Positions 33,616 to 43,390 of a stretch of 64,000 nt of DNA are shown piece by piece. Each line of letters opens with the position of its first letter. The first letter of the stretch is position 1. The stretch is taken from assembly GCA_033065855.1 (NCBI GenBank), contig JAVXUO010002997.1:62001-126000 (forward strand), in the 5' to 3' direction. The notes below the pieces were generated by a model, which saw nothing but the letters and a program-made list of their open reading frames with translations, did not search any database and was not told the origin of the DNA. The DNA comes from Escallonia rubra (taxonomy: Eukaryota; Streptophyta; Magnoliopsida; Escalloniales; Escalloniaceae). The position numbers were made by a program, and so were the translations under genes.

Positions 33616-36075
33616 ATGAAGCTCACCACATCGTCCGTACTTCTTCTACTCTCATCACTCTTCCTTTCTCTCTCCTCCTCAATCTCTGCCGCCGAAATTC
33701 TCCCAGGCTCCACCCTCTACGCCTCAAACCCAACCCAGTCCTGGTCCTCACCTAGCAAAACCTTCTCCCTCGGCTTCATCACCGACAAACTTACCCGCTT
33801 CGTTGCCATCACCTACAACGGCATACCTATCTGGAAAGCCGGCGGCGCCACCGATCCCACCGCTTCCTTCCACTTCCTCCAAGACGGCAACCTCCGCCTT
33901 GTCAACGGCTCCACTGGCATCGTCGTTTGGCAATCCGACACTGCTGGCCGCGGCGTATCCTCCGCCTCTCTAGATGATTCAGGTAATTTTGTACTGAAAA
34001 ACGGTACCACTTCTGTTTGGAGCTCTTTTGATAATCCTAGTGACACCATTTTGCCTCGTCAAAATTTTAGTCTAAATAGCACATTGCGTTCTGGTTTGTA
34101 CGATCTTCGCCTTCTTGATACCGGACAATTGAGACTGAGGTGGAATGGTTCTATTGTGTACTGGAATTCTGAGTTGAATTCTTCTGTAACTACAAATTTA
34201 ACCTCACCCAGCATTGGCCTTCAACCCACTGGGGTTCTTACCCTTTCCGATCCCACAATTTCGGGGGGGCCCGTGGCTGTAGTGTATAGTAGCGATTATG
34301 CTGACGTTTCTGATGTACTCAGGTTTGTAAAGTTGGACAGTGATGGTAATCTGAGAATATATAGTTCTGCAAGGGGTAGCGGGACACAAATTGAAAGATG
34401 GGCTGCTGTTAGTGATCAGTGTCAGGTTTTTGGGTACTGTGGCAATTTGGGTGTTTGTAGTTATAGCAACTCAACTCCAGTGTGCGGATGTCCATCGAGG
34501 AATTTTGACCTGGTTGATCCGAAGGATACTAGGAAGGGGTGTAAAAGGAAGGCGGAGCTCGAGAATTGTGTTGGGACCGCAACGATGTTGCAGTTAGATC
34601 ATGCCAAGTTCTTGACATACCCGCCTGAGCTGTCTGAGCAGAAATTTGATGTTGGTATTACGGGATGTAGAGAAATTTGTCTTAGTAGTGTGGCTTGCAT
34701 TGCTTCCACTTCGTTGGCAGATGGATCAGGAGACTGCTACTTGAAAGTGCCCGGCTTCGTGAGCACGTATCAGTCGCCTGCGCTTCCTAGTACTTCATTT
34801 GTTAAGGTTTGCCCTCCAGTGCTAAACAACCCACCGGCTTCTTCTGGTAAGGCTTGGAGGTTGCGTGCGTGGATAGTTGCTGTTGTTGTTGTGAGTACCA
34901 TTTTGGGCTTGGTCCTGGTGGAGGGTGGTTTGTGGTGTTGGTGCTTTAGAAATAGCCCAAAACTCAGTGCATTGTCATCACAATACGCACTTCTCGAGTA
35001 TGCCTCTGGTGCACCTGTCCAATTCTCTTATAAGGAGTTGCAACGGGCAACCAAGGGGTTCAAGGAGAAACTTGGAGCCGGAGGATTTGGGGCTGTTTAC
35101 AGAGCAACTCTTGCTAATAGATCTATTGCTGCAGTTAAACAACTCGAGGGGATTGAGCAGGGTGAGAAACAGTTTAGAATGGAGGTTGCCACTATAAGTA
35201 GCACCCACCATTTGAATTTGGTGAGATTGATAGGATTCTGCTCTGAAGGGCGTCACAGGCTTCTGGTTTATGAGTTCATGAAAAATGGGTCTCTTGACAA
35301 CTTCGTTTTCACAAGAGAAGACCAATCAGGTAAGTCGTTGAACTGGGAAAATAGATTTCACATTGCTCTTGGGACTGCAAGGGGGATCACATATCTTCAC
35401 GAAGAATGTCGAGACTGCATTGTACACTGTGACATAAAACCTGAAAACATTCTCTTGGATGAAAATTATAATGCAAAAGTCTCCGATTTTGGCCTTGCAA
35501 AACTCGTTAACCCAAAGGACCATAGGTATCGAACCTTGAGGAGTGTAAGAGGGACTAGAGGATATCTGGCTCCAGAATGGCTCGCAAATCTGCCAATAAC
35601 TTCTAAATCTGATGTATACAGTTATGGGATGGTCCTACTAGAAATAGTGAGTGGGAGAAGAAATTATGAAGTCTCGCCAGAAACGAATTGCAAAAAGTTT
35701 TCATTGTGGGCCTACGAAGAGTTTGAGAAGAGTAACGTTGAGGCAATTATTGACAAAAGGTTTTCCAGCCATGAGGTGGATATGGAGCAGGTGATGAGGG
35801 CAATTCAGGTAAGTTTTTGGTGCATCCAGGAGCAACCCTCTCAGAGGCCCATGATGGGAAAAGTAGTCCAGATGTTAGAAGGGATTATTGAGATTGAGAA
35901 GCCACCAGCCCCTAAGGCAGCAACTGAAGGGTCAGTTAGTGGGACTAGTGCAAACGGGAGCAGTAGTGTAAGTGCTCTCTCTACGTTCGCAGCTTCAGCT
36001 CCAGCTCGCTCTTTGTCATCGTCATTCCAAACTGCAGGTATCTCATCTTATGCTTCAGGCAAAGAATGTAGATAA
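33616..36075 (+). CDS. G-type lectin S-receptor-like serine/threonine-protein kinase (At1g34300-like)
   Basis: Single exon, 819 residues, probable plasma-membrane receptor kinase. A signal peptide lies at about 1-25. The B-lectin (mannose-binding) domain spans about 27-145, a cysteine-rich EGF-like part 269-292 (CQVFGYCGNLGVC), a PAN/apple-like part 318-399 and a transmembrane helix about 416-438. The kinase spans about 483-760: glycine loop GAGGFG (487-492), ATP lysine K508, helix-C E523, catalytic loop HCDIKPEN with D606, DFG (624-626) and APE (652-654). Cys replaces Arg before the catalytic Asp, so it is a non-RD kinase, a class often linked to immune signalling. The C-terminal tail is Ser/Ala-rich. 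The ATG has the only signal peptide in frame. Length, intronless form and domain order fit the At1g34300 group. The ligand is unknown. All key catalytic residues are present. Confidence 0.96.
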   Translation: MKLTTSSVLLLLSSLFLSLSSSISAAEILPGSTLYASNPTQSWSSPSKTFSLGFITDKLTRFVAITYNGIPIWKAGGATDPTASFHFLQDGNLRLVNGSTGIVVWQSDTAGRGVSSASLDDSGNFVLKNGTTSVWSSFDNPSDTILPRQNFSLNSTLRSGLYDLRLLDTGQLRLRWNGSIVYWNSELNSSVTTNLTSPSIGLQPTGVLTLSDPTISGGPVAVVYSSDYADVSDVLRFVKLDSDGNLRIYSSARGSGTQIERWAAVSDQCQVFGYCGNLGVCSYSNSTPVCGCPSRNFDLVDPKDTRKGCKRKAELENCVGTATMLQLDHAKFLTYPPELSEQKFDVGITGCREICLSSVACIASTSLADGSGDCYLKVPGFVSTYQSPALPSTSFVKVCPPVLNNPPASSGKAWRLRAWIVAVVVVSTILGLVLVEGGLWCWCFRNSPKLSALSSQYALLEYASGAPVQFSYKELQRATKGFKEKLGAGGFGAVYRATLANRSIAAVKQLEGIEQGEKQFRMEVATISSTHHLNLVRLIGFCSEGRHRLLVYEFMKNGSLDNFVFTREDQSGKSLNWENRFHIALGTARGITYLHEECRDCIVHCDIKPENILLDENYNAKVSDFGLAKLVNPKDHRYRTLRSVRGTRGYLAPEWLANLPITSKSDVYSYGMVLLEIVSGRRNYEVSPETNCKKFSLWAYEEFEKSNVEAIIDKRFSSHEVDMEQVMRAIQVSFWCIQEQPSQRPMMGKVVQMLEGIIEIEKPPAPKAATEGSVSGTSANGSSSVSALSTFAASAPARSLSSSFQTAGISSYASGKECR

Positions 36076-36676
36076 GGCATCTTCATCCCTATTACTGACG
36101 GAGATGAAGTCAATCGTATCTCCAAACTTTTGCTTTGCTCGAAGAAGTTAAGCAACTCCAGTTTGGGGATAGAAAATCCAAGGGTAGATTCGGCCAACAA
36201 GTTCCTGCAGTTGTTAATGCAAGCTTTCCTATGATAACGAAAACCGGATTCCTGTGTGGGTCTGAAGAAAAAGAATGAGAAAATGTATCTAATTCCTCGA
36301 CTACATATAGTTCTAGAAAATTACCCTAAAGCGAGGTTATGGATCGCTCTTGGAAGAATATTCTTTGAGCAAGTGCCATTTTAAATAGATTGTTCTGAAG
36401 AAGTAAGTATTATTGTAACCTGAGTGATGATAATTTATTGGGTCTGTGCTATGGTTAAAAGCTTTTCGAGTATATTCGTTTGCTAAGGAAACTTTGAGTG
36501 CAAGATTAGTTGTGCATAAATCATCAGGGAAACTGCAAATTCGTTCTTGAACTGGCCAAGTAGAATGGGAAATTTGGAAAGACGGAAAATTTTAGGTCAA
36601 GGAAAACATAAAATATCTAGGGAAAGCATTTTCATTGTCATTTTTAGATTTATTATTTACACTCTGCCTTAACCAA
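36076..36676. other. 3' flank of the receptor kinase gene
   Basis: AT-rich and without an ORF. It probably contains the 3' UTR; gataatttattgggt near 36431 is a weak polyadenylation-type region. It ends where the T-rich tail of the minus-strand LINE begins (36677), so gene and LINE converge here. Confidence 0.5.
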
Positions 36677-36855
36677 TTTTTTTTCCTTTTTTTTTTTTTT
36701 AAAATAGCAGGTTGCATTGACAATTAGAAACTAATACACGAGGTTGTCAGGGCACCTTATGGTGCTTCATTCATCATGACATGCATGTTTCAAATACAAG
36801 TACTTCCATATTACGGAGTACTATATTACAAACCAGCAATCTACATGACAGGCCA
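36677..36855 (-). mobile_element. 3' end and poly(A) tail of a minus-strand LINE (continues at 42387)
   Basis: The plus-strand T run (36687-36700, with a further run at 36677-36684) is a poly(A) tail on the minus strand. The sequence before it (minus: gcaacctgctattttaaaa) resembles the 3' end of the LINE at 10090-11498 (ctattctgccttttatcaaaa). Removing the LINE at 36856-42386 joins this piece to 42387-43390, whose 3' UTR and RNase H frame are of the same family. Confidence 0.7.
36836..36855. repeat. 20-bp target site duplication, left copy (LINE)
   Basis: gcaatctacatgacaggcca matches gcaatctatatgacatgcca at 42387-42406 at 18 of 20 positions. The right copy directly follows the A-rich end of the LINE, as expected of target-primed insertion. 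Confidence 0.9.
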
Positions 36856-37132
36856 TATGCTAGTGCAAACTCTCTCTGGCCCACGCTCTGTCTACAGTAG
36901 CGTTCATCCCTTCTGATTAATCAGAATTCCTCCGGCGATCTTATTCGTCTCGACCCACACATTCACCTGAACTGTATCCTACCAACCACAAATCTCTTCC
37001 TTCTTAGAGCCTTCCTCATTGAAGACACCCTGTTTTTTTTCAATCTCATTAATACCTCAAACCAATCATTCTGATTCCCTCTGTTTTTCTGAACCAACAT
37101 CCTCCTTAGAGCTTTAATAACCCCCAACCACA

Positions 37133-37873
37133 ATGGAAAACACCAACAGTGAGATGGACCACCTCGTCAGTAGACCAAATTCACTTCATTGTGAGGAAAC
37201 TCTGGTTTTAGACACTGATGATGCAACGGCCAACCAAGAATACTCCCTCACTCTCCTTGCCAAAATCATCAGCTACAGAAAAATCAACTCAAAAGCCATC
37301 CAAGACACTTTACAGAAAGTGTTGAACCCATCCAAAGGTATGAAAATTAAAATACTGGAGGACAACATCTTCAGTATAACCTTCAACCACGAATGGGACC
37401 GAAAGCGTATCCTTGAATCAAGACCATGGTCAATCATGGGCTGCCATGTAGTGGTCAGGGACTGGCCACCAAACCTGTCGATGGAAGAAGTAGATTTCAC
37501 TCATACCCCTTTCTGGATCCGAATCTGCGGACTACCACCGAACCAGATGACAAAAACAAATGCTGAAAGAATTGGTAAAGTCAGGGAGATTGAGTTTACG
37601 GCGGATGGGAAATTTTGTTGGTGTAAATTTCTACAAATCCAGGTTGATATTGATATCCTCCAACCTCTTCACACTGGATTCAGCAGGAATAAAGATAACA
37701 AGGCCAACTCATGGATACAACTGCGCTACGAAAGATTACCTGACTTCTGTTTTTCATGTGGCAGACTCGGCCAAGTATTGATTGCACGTAACAGCCTTTG
37801 CCAAATCCTTCAAATTTCTCAAACCCGTATGGGACTTGGCTCCGAGCAGAATACCCCGAATCGGTACCCCTAG
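37133..37873 (+). pseudogene. LINE ORF1 (DUF4283 and degenerate CCHC knuckle)
   Basis: The 246-codon frame starts at the first ATG after the 5' UTR. DUF4283 spans residues about 35-150, with ITFNHEWDRKRILESRPWSIMG and FWIRICGLPP. The zinc knuckle begins LPDFCFSCGRLG near residue 208, but the following His is Gln and the last Cys is not in frame. The protein then runs off into unrelated sequence, probably after a frameshift near 37770. LINE ORF1 proteins bind the element RNA. Further ORF1-like proline-rich sequence continues in other frames to about 38570. Confidence 0.85.
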
Positions 37874-38613
37874 AAGCTGCATGGAATCTAAACATCAAAC
37901 TCAGAATCATGGAACCACCAAAAAAGCCTCCATTGCAGCCGGAAAAAGCTACTGAAACCCGACCGGAAAGTGTCACACGAAGCCATCTCTTCGACGACAC
38001 AAATATCGATGTATACCCATACCTCTCTAACATGCCACAAGTCAATTCCAGTCACCAAAATGTCGTAGCCTAGCTGTCAATCTCTGCCCAAAATCATGAC
38101 ATAAAGGAGCAATCTCTTCCCTTTTTCCCAATTTCAAAGCCCTTATCCCCGTAGACCTCTCACTTAAAAACATAGAGATTGCAACCAAACAGCAGGCACC
38201 GTCAGCTGACCTTTTCTTGCACCCATCCACAACTTCTCCAAACCAGAAACCAAATGATATGGAGGCCCAACCCATTAACCTAGAACCTAGCCAAATCCAA
38301 CTAAAGAGAAAAAGCCCATTTGACCAAACCCAAGGAAAAAAAAACCAAAAATTGATAACCCACCTGGCTTCACGGACATTCTACCATTTCAACAAAATTC
38401 CCAGTCAACCTTTTTCCTCAACTTTCCCAAAACCAACCAACATCCAAAGTCAAGAGCCACCCAACTTCGATCCCTCAAAGGAAAAGCAGAAAAGACCATA
38501 CCATCTACCAGAGACCGATCTGCATCTGGTACAACCAAACCCAAGCTCCAAGCTCCTGATACTGAGTTAAATTCTGCAAAGGAGTCGAGCTCTGCCTTGC
38601 TACCAAACCCACC

Positions 38614-41600
38614 ATGATCATCCAAGCTTGGAATGTCAGAGGGCTTGGGCGTGCGTGTCACGTCAGGGCCCTCAAAAAAGATGTCAGAACCTTAAATTCT
38701 GACATTCTCTTCCTCTCTGAAACTCTTTCTTCTAACTCTAAGCTAATCTCAATTCTCTCTTCTCTCGGCTTCAATCACTTCTAATGTGTTCAACCTTCTG
38801 GAAATAAGAAATTGTCGGGAGGCCTTTGCCTCGCTTGGAAAACTGGAGTGGAGTTGGAAATTACCTTCCAGAACAAAAACATCATCAATTTTCAAGTCTT
38901 CTCGGACCCCCAAAATTCTCCTTGGATGTTAACCGCAATTTACGGCCCTCATCACTGGCTCAATAAAAACCAATTTTGGTCCAACTTGGATGTTCTAGCA
39001 AATTCCTTTGCTGGTCTGTGGATTTGCTTGGGCGACTTCAATGCAGTTACAAATCAAGCTAAAAAGAAAGGAGGTCGTCCGGTAGCGAACACGTCTTTTG
39101 GAGGAATAAATGATTTTATTGCAAAGAATCACCTCATTGACATGGGATTTGCAGGAAACCCATATACTGGGAGTAACAATCGTCCTCTATCAGCAAATAT
39201 TAAAGAGCGACTGGACAAAGCATATACAAATTGCAGTTGGCGTAAGTTGTTTCCAGAGGCAACAGTCATCCACCTTCCAAGCAAAGCTTCAGACCACCAT
39301 CCCATTATTCTTAGAACCCATCAAGAATTTCAAACCGCTCCAAAACCTTTTAGACTCAAATCGGCTTGGAGTAGGGATTCATCATCCCACAATGTGATCA
39401 ATTCAGCTTGGAGGAAATCATTCACTGGTTCACCGGAATACATTCTACGCAGAAAGACCGACCTCACCACCTAGTTTTTGCGCAAATGGAACCGATCCCC
39501 TTTTGGCCACATCCAGACCTGCATCAAGAAACTATCACCCAACCTTGATCTGATCCAACAAAAAGAACCATCAGTCAGAAACCTAGAGTTGGAAAAAAAC
39601 ATTAAGATGGAATTGGATGAGCAATACAAACGTGAGGAATGGTTATGGCATCAAAAGTCGAGGATTCTTTGGAAGACTGAAGGTGATTTAAATACGAAAT
39701 TTTTCCAAGCACCATCATCAGAAGGAGAAAAAACTCAATTGATTTCATCAAAAACAGTGAAGGAATCTGGTTAGCAAATAGAGAAGAAATTGGGGATTGT
39801 ATCAACCAAAATTTGCAGCAACTTTTCCTTACATCAAACCCTGTCTTCCCCAGTGACCTTGATGGAATCATTAGTCCAAGACTCTCTGAAGAAGATATTG
39901 AATCTCTATGTGTGATTCCATCAAACATCAAAATTTCCAATACTCTTAAGAAATTTACCTCCCTCAAAGCTCCGGGACCAAATGGTATGCCCACCTTGTT
40001 CTACAAAACGTTCTGGAAGATTATGCAAAGTGATTTTGCAATTTTGTTCAAAATTTCTTCTCGCATGGTACAAGCGTCCAAGAATTCAATCACACGAACA
40101 TTGCTCTCATTCCTCAAGTGAAGTCACAATTCAAAGCAAAGCATTATCGCCCCATCAGCCTTTGCAATGTGGTGTACAAGGTAATTTCAAAAATCATGGC
40201 AAACAAGATGAGACCTATCATGGCTAAACTAATTTTGCCTATGCAAGCAGCTTTTGTGCCTGGTAGACTCATGAATGACAATAACATTATTGTCCAAGAG
40301 ATTGAGCATACTACGAGGAAAAAGAAAGGTGCGGGATTGATGGCCATAAAAATCGACATGGAGAAAACATATGATAAAATTGAGTGGTCACTCCTCCTAG
40401 CCATTATACGAAATTTTGGTTTTCCTGAAAAGTGGATCGAATGGGTAAACATGTGCATCTCTACTACAAGTTTCTCCACTATCATCAATGGCAAACCTCA
40501 TGGAATGTTCAGACCACAAAGAGGAATTCGTCAGGGAGATCCTCTATCCCCTTTCGTCTTTATCCTAGCAACGGAAGTTCTCACAAGACTAATCTCAAGA
40601 GGGGAAAATAAAGGGCATATTCATGGAATCAAAATGAGCAGAGGAAGCCCGACAGTTTTACACCTGCTATTCGCTGACGATTTGTTTATCTTTTGTAGGG
40701 CTAATTCAAATGAAGCAAATCATGTTCAAAAATGTTTAGAGACTTACAACCAATGGTCTGGTCAAAGCATTAACAATCAAAAGTCCCAAATTCATTTGAG
40801 TAGAAATGTGAACAGCAATACAAGAAAAGAAGTATGCAATGTTTTGAGCTTCAGGAAAGCTCCAAAGGATACCAAATACCTTGGTCTCCCCATGTTCACT
40901 AATCAACCAAAAGCAAAAGCATTTGTGGACTTGATAGCAAGATTGGAAAAGAAACTCGCAACATGGAAAACCAAGGTTATATCCTATGCAGGCAGAACGA
41001 CTCTCATAAAGGCAAGTGCAATGACAATCCCGGTTTATACTATGTCTACCTTTATGCTTCCCAAACAAATCAATGAAAGGATGGACAAATTGCTCAAAGA
41101 TTTTTGGTGGGGCTTTAAATATGTTGAGAATCATCATTTCCACCCAAAATCTTGGGATTCTATATGCAAACCGAAATCTGCTGGAGGTTTGAGATTTAAA
41201 AAAATGCAAGATGTGAACTTGCCCCTTATTGCAAAGCTGGGATGGGCAATTATCTCCAACTCTAATGCTCTATGGGTTCAGATTTTGGCATCAAAATATC
41301 TTCGGGGGAAAAACTTCTTGCATTGTATCCCTAAAAAATCTTCTTCATGGATTTGGAAAGGAACGTGTAAAGCTCAATATCTTCTGCGAAAGGGAGCTGG
41401 TCATATCATTGGTGATGGTCGTTCAACCAATATTTGGGAGGATCCGTGGATACCTTTCCCTCATGGTTTTCACCCTGCAGAACCATCTTACTCTCACTCA
41501 AACTCTTTCATAGTTGCTGATCTCTTTCTCCCTCAATCCAAAACCTAGGATCTCCCAAAATTCCAAAGCTTGTTCGATAACCCAACTGTTGAAGCCATCA

Positions 41601-42343
41601 AGAAAATCAGAATACCTCCCAACCAATCCCAAGACATAATAGCTTGGACCCCCAACCATTCTGGTAAATACACATCCAAATCCGGTTACCTCACTGAAAA
41701 TGAGAGTAAATTTACTCACATTCTGGTATGCAACAAACAAACTCATACATGATAATATTCCTTTTGTATCTGAGAAGTTGGCAAAAAGCTTTACATCTGC
41801 TACTAAATGCTTATTAGAGATTCAAGATTTTCACAGAGTTGATCGGGGGCTTGTGAAAGTATGGACACCCCCTCCATTTAGATAGAGAAAAATTAATTTT
41901 GATGCAGCTATTAGAGGAGATAAAGCTTGCATTGCGATTATCTGCAGAAATGATAAGGAGATTGAATTTGGCATCACGGAACTCATCAACTCAAGCAACC
42001 CTGAATTAGCATAAGCAAGAGCAACATTTTTAGCCATTAATATTGCCATGAAGCTCAAAATGGATGATGTGATTTTTGAAGGTGATGCTAAAGTAGTAAT
42101 CAAGTGCATTGAAAACTTTGATATAGACCGAAGCTAGAGAATCAAGTTAATCATCGACGAAGCAAAAGCAATTCTTTCTAGAATCAAGTGCTGGGATGCT
42201 ATCTCTGTCCCAAGGACGGCCAATCGAGCATCTCACAATTTAGCAGGTAGAGTTTATTTCTGTAATGTCTTTAGTTTTGTTCCCATATCTTCCGACCTTT
42301 TGTCTAACTTGGAAGAAGTGAGGAACAACCCTGTTTGTACCTG
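38614..42343 (+). pseudogene. LINE ORF2: APE endonuclease, reverse transcriptase, RNase H-like; broken
   Basis: Start MIIQAWNVRGLGR (38614). The endonuclease keeps ICLGDFNAV (about 39025-39051) and SKASDHHPI (39280-39306), with an early stop near 38783. The linker and RT start are split by stops at 39475 and 39772 and by frame changes. The RT frame 40118-41546 is open for 476 codons, with YRPISLCNVVYKVISK, RGIRQGDPLSP and LLFADDLFIF (catalytic ADD at 40673-40681). After GKYTSKSGY (about 41690) the zf-RVT domain is missing and the frame goes to KVWTPPPF and the RNase H-like domain: INFDAAIRG, FEGDAKVVI and RTANRASHNLAG. Stop at 42343. The enzyme would nick DNA and reverse-transcribe LINE RNA at the nick. 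Confidence 0.92.
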
Positions 42344-42386
42344 ACCTTTTATTTTCTTAATGAGATGAATCTCTTACCCAAAAAAA

Positions 42387-42406
42387 GCAATCTATATGAC
42401 ATGCCA
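42387..42406. repeat. 20-bp target site duplication, right copy (LINE)
   Basis: gcaatctatatgacatgcca, matching 36836-36855 at 18 of 20 positions. Confidence 0.9.
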
Positions 42407-42644
42407 ATACATTACAATTTCAAAAGGCAAAAGACAAAATAGAAAAGAAGATCCCTTCACAACAACATGTCATGTACCCAGTCTTGGTGGACATCTATAC
42501 GTCCATTTAAGCAAAAGGGGATAGAGATCTAGATTCATTTAACTGAACAGTTGAGGCCCTGTCAACACTGACCTAGTGAAAGTTTAATACTATGTACTAT
42601 ATAACAAAATTGATGTATAATTGGGCGATGGTTTCGGTGATATT

Positions 42645-43166
42645 TCAGTGCCCGACATCTGGGAAAGCAAAAATAGAGAATCCATCAGTAACTTTTGCAT
42701 GAAGGAATTGCTTGTTTTTAGCCCAACCCTTTGCCAAAGTAGTTATTTCATTAGATGCTAGAGTTGATATTGTTGCTGACCCACATCTGTTTGTGCTACC
42801 ATACATATAATAAAAACCAATATCAATTTTCAACGTTGATTTATTGACACAGACGACCATGATCTGTATAATAGGCTCTAAATTTTGACATGAGCAGGTT
42901 AAGGGATTAGAATGAATCTCAATTGGAAGGGTAAAGTTTAAACTTTGTTTTCCTCCACCGAGTGATTGGTCCAAGGATTTATTTGATCTATACTCAAAGT
43001 TGTTTTGAGAGAGGAGACTGATGTTCTCAATAATTTGGCGAGGTTGGAAAATAATTTGGCAAAAAATCAAATTATTTTGATGAATCCGTATCGTGGAGAA
43101 GATCTGGATAGATTTATGAAAATTTTCCCTTAAGTGATTAGGGTCGCGTAGCCAGGTATCAACCAT
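42645..43166 (-). pseudogene. LINE ORF2 C-terminal fragment
   Basis: This 173-codon open frame aligns along its length with the last two thirds of the ORF at 10124-11230: IQIFSTIRIHQNNLIFCQ with IQIFSTVWCIWINRNNLVFRQ, CSCQNLEPIIQIMVVCVNKSTLKIDIGF with the equivalent CTCEVLRPIHMIIAIQFNKRVLKAGLGI, and CGSATISTLASNEITTLAKG. It comprises the region between zf-RVT and the RNase H-like domain and has no function by itself. Confidence 0.82.
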
Positions 43167-43390
43167 TCCTCTATAGAAGAACCAATATGATCATTTCGAA
43201 GACCAACAAGTCCCCAAACCATATAGGCCTGACACAACTGCACCTAAGGAAAAGGTGATCTACCGTTTCAAGAAGGCTGAGGCATAATAGACACGTCTTA
43301 AGTTCCTTCTGAATGGCATACAATTGGTTCTTTTGGAACCCAATTAATTTACAAGCTCAAACGTGCGCCTTACTGAATATGCACCATTTG

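Larger units (their letters stand above)
36856..42386 (+). mobile_element. Near full-length LINE (5531 bp) with ORF1 and ORF2, inactive
   Basis: Bounded by 18/20 matching target duplications and ending in a short A run (42380-42386). A 5' UTR of about 277 bp is followed by ORF1 (37133-37873) and ORF2 (38614-42343) with endonuclease, reverse transcriptase and RNase H-like domains. Stops and frame changes inactivate both ORFs, and the zf-RVT domain seems to be deleted near 41715. It inserted into the 3' UTR of a minus-strand LINE, 781 bp past the stop of the receptor kinase gene. Confidence 0.92.
42387..43390 (-). mobile_element. Minus-strand LINE fragment, same family as 10090-11498
   Basis: The minus strand carries zf-RVT (CLLCLSLLETVDHLFLRC and RPIWFGDL near 43300-43190), the linker KSIQIFSTIRIHQNNLIF and an RNase H-like end (42645-43166). 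A 3' UTR follows in which acgtatagatgtccaccaag and ctgggtacatgac match the 3' UTR of the plus-strand LINE at about 11266-11310. The 3' UTR is interrupted by the LINE at 36856-42386 and resumes at 36855. The 5' end is truncated near 43390. Confidence 0.8.

Noticed and set aside
33748..35523. Antisense ORFs across the receptor kinase gene (for example 34978-35325)
   Set aside because: Shadows of the 819-codon gene on the other strand. No independent domain.
37680..38045. Minus-strand ORF in the full-length LINE
   Set aside because: Shadow of ORF1 and the ORF1-ORF2 interval, without domains.
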